Both the position numbers and the translations under genes were made by a program. From Planctomycetota bacterium (GTDB lineage Bacteria; Planctomycetota; SZUA-567): a stretch of DNA of 64,000 nt. This document shows positions 7,233-16,162 of this stretch, one piece after another. Positions within the stretch are counted from its first letter, which is position 1. Each line of letters starts with the position of its first letter. Location: the NCBI GenBank assembly GCA_020060765.1, contig JAGUZQ010000106.1:62001-126000 (forward strand). The letters are read 5' to 3'. Below the pieces are notes generated by a model, which had not been told where the DNA came from, did not search any database, and was given only the letters and a program-made list of their open reading frames with translations.

Positions 7233-9265
7233 GGATTCGTCGGCCTTTCCACTCTTTCCAGCAACAGAGTCTTCGTCGCCGCTCCAGGCATACGGGTAAT
7301 ACCGGTCACGCGATAACGCGCAGTGACCGCATCTGTAGATTTCGGGCGCCCGCTCAGAATGTTACTCGGTAAGCTGTAAAGCGTTCCCACCTTGCTGACC
7401 GCGCAGACGTAATACAGCGAACCGTTTTGCAAACTGGGGATAACCACGTTCCCGCTTTCCGTGGCTTTCAGCGATTCACTCGGCGCAGTCCATTCCCCTG
7501 CCGCCGTGCGGAAGAGGAGATAGGCGGGATCGTCCGCGTCATTAAGCTGGACATCGACCGTAAGTTGTTCGTCGCCTTCGGTGAGTAAAAGCAGTCCGGG
7601 GGAATCAGGCGTCGCGCCTGCCCCGGCATACTCGCCAACGTCGTCGATGCCGAATTCGACGCCAAATTTGACGTTGGCAGGCACAAGGTTATCATCGTTA
7701 TAGTCGCCACCGGCAGACTTCAACACTTGGCTGGCTGTATGGGATTCCTCTATCGCGGTGCCGACTATGGCGCCGCCAACGCCAGCTGTCACACCCGCGA
7801 GAAGATTTGCCGGGGTGATGTTGCCGACCTGATACAACCCGCCGGTGTAGCTGCTGATGATCGATTCCCACGGCACGGCGGCCTTGAACTCGATCCAGTC
7901 GCCTTCCTGCGAATTGCCAGCCAAATCCCAAGCGGTTAATTTCCACCAAGTCGGTTCCCCAAGCGTGAAATTCAAGTCATGGAATTCGTCAATCGTGTCA
8001 GCGTCGCCCTTGATCCAAAGGTTGTCCGTACTGGTAGACCACGATCCATCGGCTTGCATGAAGTATTCGACATCATCGACCCAAACGCTCAAGCTCATTC
8101 CGGCATAGCCAACACCGCCAACGTTATCGTGGCCGTTGATCCCGGCTACGAACATGATGCGCGCGCCTTCGTGCTCCTCTAAACAACTGGTCACCCCTTC
8201 TGCCGCTTCCGGTGGGGTTGTATCAGGCAGATATGCCTCGCAAGAATATGAATCAAATAAGTCGCTTGTGGTCGTAGGCGTGAAACGTACTTTATGATAC
8301 CGGTAGCGTTTGCCGGTGTTTGCCAGCCCCTGCAATTGCACAATGGTGTATGCCCCATCCCAGTCAGCCCCGGTATTAACCGCTTCCTTGGTTGCCCACC
8401 CCTGCGATGCAACGTAATCAGCAACAGAATGCACAACGGCAGGCGAACCGGTGACGTTCTGCGCAGCGGTGTCATTTTTCCATGAACTGGCCACACCCGC
8501 GTCTTCCGTGAACGTGCCGCTGTCATGGACAAGCGCTTCGAAGTATGGCAAATAATACGCCGTCGGAACGGTATAGGTCGAGGGAAGTTGCGAATTATAA
8601 AACCGGAAATCCGCCATCGTACCGCGAAAAACACTAGCAGGTGCCACTTCAATTACTGAAAAAATGGAAATGACACCGTCCGGCGCAAGTAATTGGCCAA
8701 CACCAGCCACAGCTAAAGCTTGGACGCCGTCAACGGAAATTGTCATTGTGCCACTACCGGCAGCAGCAGACCCATAGGTATAACGTACATGATGCCACGT
8801 ATCAGCCGTAATGACAGCGCTGGCAGTGCCGGTATTTATGGTGCCGCCAGCGCCGGAACAATATATCCAAAGTTTTCCGGAATCGCACCACGTGCTCAAC
8901 ATTCTACGGCCAGTGGTATACCGACCGAATAAAGCATTTACCCCGGCCAGTTCCGCTGCTGTAAACTTTACAAAAAAGTCGACCGTCCAATAATTTTGCC
9001 AGGCGTTATCCTGCGGAGTAGTACAAATATTTGTGCCGTCGCCCTTGGTGGCGTATGTACCGGGGAACTTTCCGGCAACCTGAGTCAAGGCGCTGCTGCG
9101 CGTTCCATTTACGCCGACCAGACCAGTACCGATTAACGCTGTTGCGCCTGTCGCCTCTTCCATTCGGTAGGCGCGCCAGGCAGAAACATGCTTCAGGCTA
9201 TCCCCGGAAAACTCGCAGTTTTCGGTGAGGGGCGTTATTTTTGTCGACCCTGCCCAAGTAACCAT
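7229..9265 (-). CDS. LamG/concanavalin-like phage structural protein
   Basis: This 678-residue protein has a LamG-type jelly-roll region at about residues 60-235 (WTVDFFVKF, DTWHHVRYTYG, MTISVDGVQ, GTMADFRFYNSQL in order). A beta-rich region follows with an Ig-like stretch around DTTPPEAAEGVTS...WWKLTAWDLAGNSQEG, and an Fn3-like end. Such lectin-fold modules usually bind glycans in tail fibres or capsid decoration. It is unusual to find one between portal and MuF genes. Its ATG shares a base with the stop of the preceding 34-residue ORF and its stop overlaps the MuF start, so the genes form one translational unit. Confidence 0.7.
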   Translation of the reverse strand: MVTWAGSTKITPLTENCEFSGDSLKHVSAWRAYRMEEATGATALIGTGLVGVNGTRSSALTQVAGKFPGTYATKGDGTNICTTPQDNAWQNYWTVDFFVKFTAAELAGVNALFGRYTTGRRMLSTWCDSGKLWIYCSGAGGTINTGTASAVITADTWHHVRYTYGSAAAGSGTMTISVDGVQALAVAGVGQLLAPDGVISIFSVIEVAPASVFRGTMADFRFYNSQLPSTYTVPTAYYLPYFEALVHDSGTFTEDAGVASSWKNDTAAQNVTGSPAVVHSVADYVASQGWATKEAVNTGADWDGAYTIVQLQGLANTGKRYRYHKVRFTPTTTSDLFDSYSCEAYLPDTTPPEAAEGVTSCLEEHEGARIMFVAGINGHDNVGGVGYAGMSLSVWVDDVEYFMQADGSWSTSTDNLWIKGDADTIDEFHDLNFTLGEPTWWKLTAWDLAGNSQEGDWIEFKAAVPWESIISSYTGGLYQVGNITPANLLAGVTAGVGGAIVGTAIEESHTASQVLKSAGGDYNDDNLVPANVKFGVEFGIDDVGEYAGAGATPDSPGLLLLTEGDEQLTVDVQLNDADDPAYLLFRTAAGEWTAPSESLKATESGNVVIPSLQNGSLYYVCAVSKVGTLYSLPSNILSGRPKSTDAVTARYRVTGITRMPGAATKTLLLERVERPTNP

Positions 9266-9369
9266 TATTGACGTTTCCCATTGATAAGGGTTATTGATTT
9301 ACCGTTGGCTCTAATAACTGTGACGTGGTACCAAACGCCGACAGCAAGCTTTCTGAGATCCAGCTTCAT
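9265..9369 (-). CDS. 34-residue phage protein, unknown
   Basis: A micro-ORF (MKLDLRKLAVGVWYHVTVIR onward) starts within the stop of the preceding ORF (GGATGA) and ends in TAATG, shared with the LamG start. Predicted as an SH3-like strand-rich peptide. Tight stop/start overlaps on both sides and an upstream GAGGAAAAAGGG support translation. Possibly a joining or stopper-type component, unproven. Confidence 0.6.
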   Translation of the reverse strand: MKLDLRKLAVGVWYHVTVIRANGKSITLINGKRQ

Positions 9370-9464
9370 CCCTTTTTCCTCAGCATAAGCGACAGCGTAA
9401 ACACGATGATGCAAAACACCACGAACAGGCTCAGGCTTAACATCCTGACGGCGACTGTTGTCAT
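9366..9464 (-). CDS. 32-residue single-pass membrane peptide
   Basis: The peptide (MTTVAVRMLSLSLFVVFCII and onward) is almost entirely one transmembrane helix ending in RKKG. GGAGGG precedes the ATG. It follows the lipoprotein gene and overlaps the next ORF by four bases. Its size and topology suit a small membrane modulator, but no function can be assigned. Confidence 0.6.
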   Translation of the reverse strand: MTTVAVRMLSLSLFVVFCIIVFTLSLMLRKKG

Positions 9465-9468
9465 TTCA

Positions 9469-9897
9469 CTATCCCTCCGGTTCCCATTCAGCGCAGGCGG
9501 TCTTGACCCCGAGAATCGCCGCGCGCAACCGCTTCATGACGTTCGCCGGAATCAACTCCGAGGTATTGACGTTCTGGCTCGACAGGATCGCAACGGCGGT
9601 CGCGAAATACAGCTGGTAGTTCGCCGGAATCCGCACGGTCAACTGAGCGCAGATTTCGCCGGTCGTGAGGCTGATCGCGTTCCCGGTCTCCAGAAAAGTT
9701 TCTATCTCGGCCGCAATTTTCCCAACGGCCTGAACCGTCTCTGCCGTGCTCTCGGTTCTCGCAAAGGCCACCGTACCGGCCAAGTCAGCCGCCCCGCGCA
9801 AGGCGCTCCGCTGTTCATTCAGCGTCACGCTCTCGCTGTTGCAGCCCGTCGCCAGAATCATCACCGCCATCGCCAGAATCGCCATCGCCTTCTTCAT
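9469..9897 (-). CDS. Phage lipoprotein, unknown function
   Basis: The chosen start (ATG at 9897, AAGGAG seven bases upstream) gives a classic lipoprotein signal: MKKAMAILAMAVMILATGCN with the lipobox Cys. The mature part is about 120 residues, largely helical, with two Cys. The first 83 bases overlap the 3' end of the portal gene in another frame. Phage lipoproteins near head genes may act in superinfection exclusion or, as Rz1-like proteins, in lysis. This one is longer than Rz1 and lacks a partner spanin beside it, so exclusion is the better guess. Confidence 0.65.
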   Translation of the reverse strand: MKKAMAILAMAVMILATGCNSESVTLNEQRSALRGAADLAGTVAFARTESTAETVQAVGKIAAEIETFLETGNAISLTTGEICAQLTVRIPANYQLYFATAVAILSSQNVNTSELIPANVMKRLRAAILGVKTACAEWEPEG

Positions 9898-11287
9898 TGC
9901 CATTCTCCTTGCCTTCATCGTTTTCCTCGTCGCCCCACCCTTGGGACGTGTCAGTGCCGCCAACGCTCTCTTCCTGACCCGGTTTGTAATGCGTCATCCC
10001 CATCGGGATCAGGTACATTCCCTCCAGCTTCGGGTCGGGAGTAAGTCCGAGCCGCTCCCGTCCCTCATTGATCTGCATCACGCCGCCGGTAACGCTCGTA
10101 GACACGACCGTCGCGGTCTTGGTCATATCCTCCTGCAACGCCTTGACGCCGCTCATATCGTGGCGCAGTTCCAGCGTGTCGTCATACCCCTCATTCGTCA
10201 CCAGCCCGCGCGTGAGTGCGTAGGCGCTATGCAGCCACAAACTGGTCATGGTCGTGCGGAAAAACACCTGCTCTGCCGCTTCGAGATTAGGCGACGACAG
10301 CGGGCTGTTCTCCTGCGCCACCCGCGCGTGAATCAGCAATGGAGGCACACCGAATGCGGCCGCAATATGCGACTCCGACATCGACGACAGTCCCGGCCAG
10401 TCGAGGTCTTTCAGCGGCGCCACCATGTCCACGCCAGACCCCTTGCCCCACAGCATCAAGGGACTGCCGCGCTTCCCGTGGCCGATAGTGCTTTGCAGCA
10501 CAGCCTTCAATTCCTCGCGTTCTTCCGGGGTGAATTCCTCTTCCTGCCGGATAATCATTCCCGGCACTTTCAGGTTATTCAGCATCTCGACCATGTAGTT
10601 GGCGCGTTCGGTGTCGAGCTTGTAATCCTGATAACACGCATGGAGCGGCCCCACGCCGTCAAGAAAGTTCGTTGGGTCGATGAACCGCACGTAGGTCATG
10701 TCCTGCACCGGGACGTTTATCTTGTCATGCCCACCCGGAGCCCGCACTTCAAAATGCGATATGATCCGGCGCTTCTCGTTACGGCGCTGCGTTGCGCTTC
10801 CTTCAATTTTGCCCAGCGGCACGACCTTTACCCAACTGGTCGGAATAGGCCAAATCTCAGCCACTTCGCCCCGCGAGTCCCGGAACTCCCACAGGAAGCT
10901 TTTGCCGGTCAACAGCAAGTGGCTCAGGTGGTACTCCATCAACTCGGCGTAGCTCAGCATCGCGTTTGGCCGGTACAGGACATCCAACACCGGGTGCGCC
11001 TTCTCCGCCTTGAAGCCGTTCGCGGTCTCGTGACCGATCTGTATCGGGGCGGCATGGAAGCTCGTGCATATCAGCCTGACGCAGGCGTAGATGATTGCAT
11101 GGGTCTTGTAGACCGCCTGCCGTTGCGCGTCGTCAATGCTGCCCCAAATCTCCTCGGCGCTGGAAAAACTACGGTCGCCCAACATCACTTCCCAACTCGC
11201 ATTGAGCGGTCCAGAACGGCCGGTAGCCTCGGCTTTGCGCCGAAGCCCCCGTAATCCTGTCTTGACCATCCACGAATAAAACCCCAT
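9815..11287 (-). CDS. Portal protein, HK97 family
   Basis: 490 residues, the usual size for the HK97/lambda-like portal family that forms the dodecameric DNA gate at one capsid vertex. Typical landmarks are present: YKTHAIIYACVRLIC near residue 60, HPVLDVLYRPN, the LLLTGKSFLWEFRD segment, and AAAFGVPPLLI around residue 330. The C-terminal about 40 residues (from GDEENDEGKENG) are a low-complexity Asp/Glu/Gly tail. That tail coincides with the overlap encoding the lipoprotein signal peptide in another frame. It follows the large terminase by 10 bases, the standard order. Confidence 0.92.
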   Translation of the reverse strand: MGFYSWMVKTGLRGLRRKAEATGRSGPLNASWEVMLGDRSFSSAEEIWGSIDDAQRQAVYKTHAIIYACVRLICTSFHAAPIQIGHETANGFKAEKAHPVLDVLYRPNAMLSYAELMEYHLSHLLLTGKSFLWEFRDSRGEVAEIWPIPTSWVKVVPLGKIEGSATQRRNEKRRIISHFEVRAPGGHDKINVPVQDMTYVRFIDPTNFLDGVGPLHACYQDYKLDTERANYMVEMLNNLKVPGMIIRQEEEFTPEEREELKAVLQSTIGHGKRGSPLMLWGKGSGVDMVAPLKDLDWPGLSSMSESHIAAAFGVPPLLIHARVAQENSPLSSPNLEAAEQVFFRTTMTSLWLHSAYALTRGLVTNEGYDDTLELRHDMSGVKALQEDMTKTATVVSTSVTGGVMQINEGRERLGLTPDPKLEGMYLIPMGMTHYKPGQEESVGGTDTSQGWGDEENDEGKENGNEEGDGDSGDGGDDSGDGLQQRERDAE

Positions 11288-11297
11288 CCCGCCCCCC

Positions 11298-12701
11298 CTA
11301 TACCGTCGCTATGCCAGCGCCGCGCGCCTTGGTTATCTGGTCGTACACCGCCACCACGAGGCTGTCCACCTGGTCATCGTGCTTGCCAGAGGGGAATGCG
11401 AGGAACTCCTTCTCCCATTCCTCTTTCCACGCCCCCTTGACCGCGTAGACATTCCCTGCCTCGAAGATCGGCTCCAGCACACTCGCCCTGGATACCTTGT
11501 CGTGTTCCGGCTGCACCTTGCGCACCACGGCGATCCCCCGCAGGTTCGAGCGGACGCGGTTGTAGGTGTCCACGTATCCGCCCACGGCTTCGATGTTCAC
11601 CCTGGCGCAACCGCGCGCGACATCGGCTTTGGCCGCATCCTCCATGCGGCTGTCGCGTTTGAGCGCCGACCACTGGCCGCGCGCCACATCGCGGAGATAC
11701 AGCCGCCGGGTCTTGGCGTCGAACGCAGCCAGCGTCCCGACCGTGTAATCCGGATCGTCTTTCATGCGTTCCTTCTCGGTCGAGGCCAAATCCCACCCGC
11801 GCCGCCATTGCAGTCCAGCAGGCAATTCCCGTTCACTGATCCAGTTCGTGAGGTCTGCCCGGAGCAAATTGCCCTGTCGCGGGGCCGGGTCGTTCTGGAA
11901 GAGAGACTGCCAGGCATACACGCCAAGCGCCTTCTGCGACTCGTAATAAGCCTTGGGAAAGCGTTCCGTAAACAGGTAGGAACCGTCCGCATTCTGAGCC
12001 GGGAAACGCACTACCTTGAATTTCGGGAAGTCAGGATTTTTTGCGTGTTCTTCGATGATGCGACCTGCCAGATCGTCCACGTGCCAGCGCGTAGCCACGA
12101 TGATGAACGCATGAACCGGGGCGCGGCGCGTCCACAGGTCGCTCTTGAAGCTGTCCCACTGGTGGTCGCGGATCGCCTGGCTTTCCGCCTCCTGCCGGTT
12201 TTTCAGGTAGTCGTCGATGATGAAAACGTGAGCGCCCTTGCCGGTGATCGATCCGCCCAGGCCGACCGCGTTGACCTTGCCCTTATGATCCTGCACCGTC
12301 CAGAAGTTCGCCTTCTGGCGTCCCGGCTTAAGGTTGAAAAGTGGAGCCGTCTGCCTGAAGCAATTCAGGCCGTCAATGCTCAGTTCCAGCGCCAACTCCG
12401 CCGAGTAAGACGCCAGGATGATCTCGTGATCCGGATGCCCACCTAAATACCACGGCGAAAACCTGCGGCTAAAAACATCGCTTTTGCCGTGGCGAGGCGG
12501 GACATTCACGATGACGTAATAGCATTCGCCGCGCTCAACCGCTTCGGTCGCCAGCTGGCACTCCCTGATCAACGCATGGGTATGCCTGCCGTAGACGTAC
12601 GGCTTCTCCGGCTCGTACATGGCAAAGAACGAACCGAAGTTCTCCCGGATCGACAGGAGAGCCTCGGCCTGCAATTTGTGTTCGCTCGCCTTAGTCGTCA
12701 T
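11298..12701 (-). CDS. Terminase large subunit
   Basis: ATP-dependent DNA packaging motor and nuclease. Walker A is VPPRHGKSD near residue 72 and Walker B is AHVFIIDDYL near residue 140. The C-terminal nuclease domain includes GWDLASTEKE and, near the end, KHDDQVDSLV, where acidic residues would bind metal. The longest frame starts further upstream, but I choose the ATG at 12701. It overlaps the small-terminase stop (ATGACGACTAA) and gives a 467-residue protein starting at a normal point for the family. Confidence 0.92.
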   Translation of the reverse strand: MTTKASEHKLQAEALLSIRENFGSFFAMYEPEKPYVYGRHTHALIRECQLATEAVERGECYYVIVNVPPRHGKSDVFSRRFSPWYLGGHPDHEIILASYSAELALELSIDGLNCFRQTAPLFNLKPGRQKANFWTVQDHKGKVNAVGLGGSITGKGAHVFIIDDYLKNRQEAESQAIRDHQWDSFKSDLWTRRAPVHAFIIVATRWHVDDLAGRIIEEHAKNPDFPKFKVVRFPAQNADGSYLFTERFPKAYYESQKALGVYAWQSLFQNDPAPRQGNLLRADLTNWISERELPAGLQWRRGWDLASTEKERMKDDPDYTVGTLAAFDAKTRRLYLRDVARGQWSALKRDSRMEDAAKADVARGCARVNIEAVGGYVDTYNRVRSNLRGIAVVRKVQPEHDKVSRASVLEPIFEAGNVYAVKGAWKEEWEKEFLAFPSGKHDDQVDSLVVAVYDQITKARGAGIATV

Positions 12702-13176
12702 CGTCACCAGCACCAGCAGCAGCGCCGTCGTCACCAGACTGCGCAACCTGCCGAGCCGCAACGATCCTGCGCAACTCATCATTCGACATCTCCGTCAACG
12801 CACTTCCCGTAACGCTGATATTGCTCTTCTCCGGCGCGTCCAGCCCGAGCAAGCGCGAACGCCTCTCCGAAACCTTCAACCACCGGTCAATCGCCCCGCA
12901 ATCGCCTTCCAGCACCTTGTTGGCAATCGCGTTCATCGCCACATCCAGCCGCTGCAACTCCAGACTGCGGAGGTGGTCTGTCTTCGCTTTCTCCAGTTCG
13001 TTCAATTCGGCGAGGGCCTTCTGCAAATCCAGCCGCGCCGTTTCGTGGCTGCAACCGATCTTGTCGGCGATCCGCCGCAGACTCGCCCCGAGCAAACGCA
13101 TATCGAGCACCTTCTGCCGCCGCTCCTTCGCCCGCAGTTGCTCTTTCGATGTCGGTTTGTCGGCCAGCCTCTGCAT
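12691..13176 (-). CDS. Terminase small subunit
   Basis: 161 residues with an N-terminal helix-turn-helix (VLDMRLLGASLRRIADKIGC and onward, residues about 24-50), a helical middle for oligomerisation and an Asp/Gly/Ala-rich tail that may contact the large subunit. Small terminases recognise the packaging site and stimulate the motor. Its 3' end overlaps the large-terminase start by 11 bases. Confidence 0.8.
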   Translation of the reverse strand: MQRLADKPTSKEQLRAKERRQKVLDMRLLGASLRRIADKIGCSHETARLDLQKALAELNELEKAKTDHLRSLELQRLDVAMNAIANKVLEGDCGAIDRWLKVSERRSRLLGLDAPEKSNISVTGSALTEMSNDELRRIVAARQVAQSGDDGAAAGAGDDDD

Positions 13177-13379
13177 GTCAATTTCCTATACGGTCAACGC
13201 GGTCAAAATTCTGGAGCGCCGGGATGGAGTCACACCACCCTCTTTCATCTGGTAGATGATTGCATCGATCTCTATGCTTCCGGCGCGTGTTCGTTTTCTC
13301 TATCTTTCCCATAAGCCTTTATCTTTATCCCCCGCCACCAGGGTTGTATCTCTCCCCCCCTCCGTAGGTTCCCCCCCTC
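13177..13379. other. Intergenic gap between terminase and ParB-like genes
   Basis: About 200 bases with no convincing gene. The minus strand contains G-rich runs and several short frames (up to 44 codons) with poor ribosome sites. In phages the packaging site often lies in or near the small terminase gene, so this gap could hold it. No specific repeat array is visible. Confidence 0.35.
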
Positions 13380-14141
13380 TCACTTTTTTTGAGCCTCATC
13401 AGGGACGATGTACCCCGGCAGTTCGTCCATATGCTTCTCCACGACTTCCAGCATGAGCATGATGACCGTGGCGACGTTCTTCACGTTAGTGGCCTGCTTG
13501 ACGGCTTCCAAAGTGTCAAGGAACCGGTCGTAATCGCCGAACCGCGCCAGATATGCCTCGTCCCCCCGCACCCGGTCGAGGGCTTCCCCGGTCACTGCCG
13601 CAAGCCGATCCGCCTCCTCGGGCAGGAACACGAAAGCCACCTGCCGATACTCCAGCGGGATTTCCGACAGCGGCGGCAGGCTCAATTTTTCCATCTTCTC
13701 CAGCGTGGTGTCGTCGAGGCCGCTGTAGTAGCGCAGGTCAACGTCCTGGATTTCCTCGTACAACTCCCGGAGTGTCTGCAAGTCGTCCTGCCCGGATATG
13801 GCGTTGTGGCTGAGGATGGTCGCCACTTCCTCGCCCCGGCTCATCGGCTCTTCGCGGTACAGTATCAGCACCTCCGCGATGCCCGCTTCCTGCGCGGCCT
13901 TCACCCGGTGGTTGCCGGAAAGAACCCGGTAGCGGTCGCCGACTTTCAGGCAGAACGGAACAGACGACAACTCGCCGTCTTTCCGCAGGTTTCCCACAAG
14001 GTTCGTGAATTGCTCGTTGGTCATGTACCGCGCGTTCTTTTCCAGCAATTCCAGCCGGTCAATCGGCACGACATCGACCTTGAACTTCCCGCCGCGTCCG
14101 TTTACGCGGCCAAGACGTTCGCGTGATTCAGCATCCACCAT
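13380..14141 (-). CDS. ParB/Srx-domain phage protein
   Basis: The N-terminal about 110 residues are a ParB/Srx nucleotide-binding fold: VDVVPIDRLELLEKNAR, then GDRYRVLSGNHRVKAAQEAG with the conserved GNHR motif. Such phage proteins are variously nucleases or CTP/ATP-dependent DNA binders. In many phages they sit next to an antirestriction-type methyltransferase and the terminase genes, as here. The rest of the protein is helical and unrecognised. I prefer the ATG at 14141, which has GGAAGGGATGG upstream; it overlaps the end of the modification gene by 40 bases. Confidence 0.75.
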   Translation of the reverse strand: MVDAESRERLGRVNGRGGKFKVDVVPIDRLELLEKNARYMTNEQFTNLVGNLRKDGELSSVPFCLKVGDRYRVLSGNHRVKAAQEAGIAEVLILYREEPMSRGEEVATILSHNAISGQDDLQTLRELYEEIQDVDLRYYSGLDDTTLEKMEKLSLPPLSEIPLEYRQVAFVFLPEEADRLAAVTGEALDRVRGDEAYLARFGDYDRFLDTLEAVKQATNVKNVATVIMLMLEVVEKHMDELPGYIVPDEAQKK

Positions 14142-16162
14142 TCCATCCCTTCCTGAAGAGTCCACTTCCCGGCCTGAGCCGTGTAATTGAGTTTGCCTTC
14201 CTTCCGCGCCGCCAGATCGAACATGCCGCGATACTTCATGCTTACCGGTCTGTCCGTGAATGCCGTCGTCCCGATACTCCTGACCCGCATCCCGAACGCC
14301 TGCTCCAGCGCCACCCGCACCTCAGTGCTCAGCACCGCCGCCAGAATCAGCTTGCTCAGGCGCTTGTGCGGGTTCGGCCTGACGCAAAAGTCCGTCATCA
14401 TGTAGGCGTCGCACCAGTTGCCCAGGTAGTTGGATTTAGAGAAGCCGATTGCGCCGATCAATTTCCCGTCGGCGAGCACCGCGAAATTGCACTGCGCCCC
14501 GGCCGGGACGATCTTCGGCGAGAGGTACATGCTGCGAAGCTGATTCATCACCGCCTGGCTGATCTCCACCAGCTTCAACGGCGACTCGACCGTTTCGCGG
14601 GCAATCGGGTAGGGGTTCTGCGCAAGCTTCTGGTGCGGGAACGCGACCGTGGTAGGGCCATCGCTGGCGTACAGGTAGACCGGCCGACTGCGCAAGCCCG
14701 TCTGCACCACCCCCACGCAATGCTTCATCAAGTCCTCGCGCGGGTAATCGGTCAGCGTTACCCACGTCCTGAACTCGCGGAGGATGCTCTCGAACTCGGC
14801 GAAGCGGTCTTCATCGAACAGCGTGTAAGCCGGGGAATCCCAGCCGAACACAGCGTCCAGTTTCTTGTATAAGCGTTCGTAACCCGCGGTATTGTGCATC
14901 AAGTAGCCTTCACCAACGAATGTCTTCGTTGACGTCGAAATCGACTGGACAGGCCGTTCACCAATGCGCTCGACAGACACAACCTTTACACGACTGTTTC
15001 CGTGGGATCGGACGCTACGTGAGCCAATATCCAGTTCGCGGAAGCGATTGAGCAAGCGCGTTGGGCGTAACATCCCGAGCGCCCTGAGCATTTCCGGGAA
15101 GCCGCCCTTGATGTTGATCGATTTAACTTCTTTGCCGTTCTCATGCCCGGTTGTGTTGCAAACGAAATAGTCCAGGCTGTAATCGCCAAGAAGGCTGGAG
15201 AACCGTTCGGTTAATGCGCCTTTGGCTTGAACCATCACAAGTTTTGGGCCAGTTCCTAAATTCAATGACCCTTCGCCGTCAAACATCCCAGCAAGCCACC
15301 CGGCCTCGTATGACGTAGCCGCTTCCCAAGTGTCCAACTCGCGGAGCGCATACATCCCTTCGATGCTGTCGGCTCGCACCCAGTCTCTACGGCCGCTTCC
15401 GTTGTAGCGGTCAACAAGCCAAGGGTGGTCTTTCGAACAGATGATCGAATCGCCATTTTCAAGGTTAACTCTTACGCACTGCTTCCGCGCGGGACGCGAC
15501 ATCGTTACCTTCGCAAAGCGCCACCTCCGACAACGATTCCCGTCTTTCGGCTCTTCGTCGAATGCCAGAATCTCGTCACCCTCAGACAACTCTCCACATG
15601 GAACCCAACGAAGGTCGGCCGTAAGGATTCGTTCATGCGGAGCCAAACAGTAGGTAGGTGGGAAGGAAATCGCCACCGCGTCGCGTGGCGCGTCTCTAAG
15701 ATAGTCTACGCAATCCGCCGGCGTGAAGGTGGTGAGCTTTACCCCGTCGCAAGCCTTGCGGATGCGCTCGACCGTGGCGTCGTGCTTGGCCGGGAAGTCG
15801 TCGCGGTACTGCCGATCCATGCGTTCATAGAACATGCCGGGGCGGTCGGCGAACTTGAACCACTCCGTACACAGCATAAGAGTGGCCACGGCCTTCTCGG
15901 TGTCGGCCACGAAGGGTTCGAGGAAGGAATACCGCTCGTCCTTGATGCGGAGCGGGAAGGGCTTGCCCGCCAGGTGCGCCCCGAGGGCGCAACTGTACAG
16001 GGACACGTCGTTGCCGTGGATTTCGCGGATGCCCCGCGCCGCCATGATACGCTCGACCGTGAAGTTGCCCGAACAGGCCACGACCACGCGCCTGCCGGTC
16101 CAGCCTTCCGACATCTTCCACAGCGCCGAACGGACGAGATTGTTTACCGCGCCGACAAACAT
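14102..16162 (-). CDS. DNA methyltransferase + Mom-like GNAT fusion, interrupted by an in-frame intein
   Basis: The N-terminal extein (residues 1-171) has an AdoMet-type motif I, VVVACSGNFTVERIM, followed by GNDVSLYS. It ends in ISFPPTY, a variant of the [DNS]PP[YF] motif of amino-methyltransferases. An intein follows (its own entry). The C-extein resumes as TAGYERLYKKLD. Residues about 555-660 resemble the GNAT-fold Mom protein, which modifies adenine in phage Mu: NFAVLADGKLIGAIGFSKSN, and later SMKYRGMFD. Together this looks like an antirestriction DNA-modification enzyme. Start choice: ATG at 16162 with GGGGGAAAAG upstream; an in-frame ATG at 16291 is closer to the promoter but encodes a stretch unlike protein. 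The 686-residue precursor would splice to 433. Confidence 0.75.
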   Translation of the reverse strand: MFVGAVNNLVRSALWKMSEGWTGRRVVVACSGNFTVERIMAARGIREIHGNDVSLYSCALGAHLAGKPFPLRIKDERYSFLEPFVADTEKAVATLMLCTEWFKFADRPGMFYERMDRQYRDDFPAKHDATVERIRKACDGVKLTTFTPADCVDYLRDAPRDAVAISFPPTYCLAPHERILTADLRWVPCGELSEGDEILAFDEEPKDGNRCRRWRFAKVTMSRPARKQCVRVNLENGDSIICSKDHPWLVDRYNGSGRRDWVRADSIEGMYALRELDTWEAATSYEAGWLAGMFDGEGSLNLGTGPKLVMVQAKGALTERFSSLLGDYSLDYFVCNTTGHENGKEVKSINIKGGFPEMLRALGMLRPTRLLNRFRELDIGSRSVRSHGNSRVKVVSVERIGERPVQSISTSTKTFVGEGYLMHNTAGYERLYKKLDAVFGWDSPAYTLFDEDRFAEFESILREFRTWVTLTDYPREDLMKHCVGVVQTGLRSRPVYLYASDGPTTVAFPHQKLAQNPYPIARETVESPLKLVEISQAVMNQLRSMYLSPKIVPAGAQCNFAVLADGKLIGAIGFSKSNYLGNWCDAYMMTDFCVRPNPHKRLSKLILAAVLSTEVRVALEQAFGMRVRSIGTTAFTDRPVSMKYRGMFDLAARKEGKLNYTAQAGKWTLQEGMEWWMLNHANVLAA
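14891..15649 (-). other. Intein with LAGLIDADG-type endonuclease motif (253 residues)
   Basis: The intein starts at Cys (codon 15647-15649) in PPTY|CLAPHERILTADL and ends MHN|T with Asn at 14891-14893. Block A is CLAPHERIL; block B is around NGDSIICSKDHPWLV (Thr replaced by Ser-Lys-Asp-His, His present); block F/G is VKVVSVERIGERPVQSIS ... FVGEGYLMHN. A LAGLIDADG-like helix, AGWLAGMFDGEGSLN, is present once, so the endonuclease is reduced or dimeric. The +1 residue is Thr, acceptable for splicing. Insertion is exactly in the methyltransferase catalytic motif, the kind of site inteins favour. Confidence 0.88.

Noticed and set aside
9746-11254. Plus-strand frame of 502 codons opposite the portal gene
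   Set aside because: Shadow of the portal; composition is Arg/His-rich in the manner of antisense frames.
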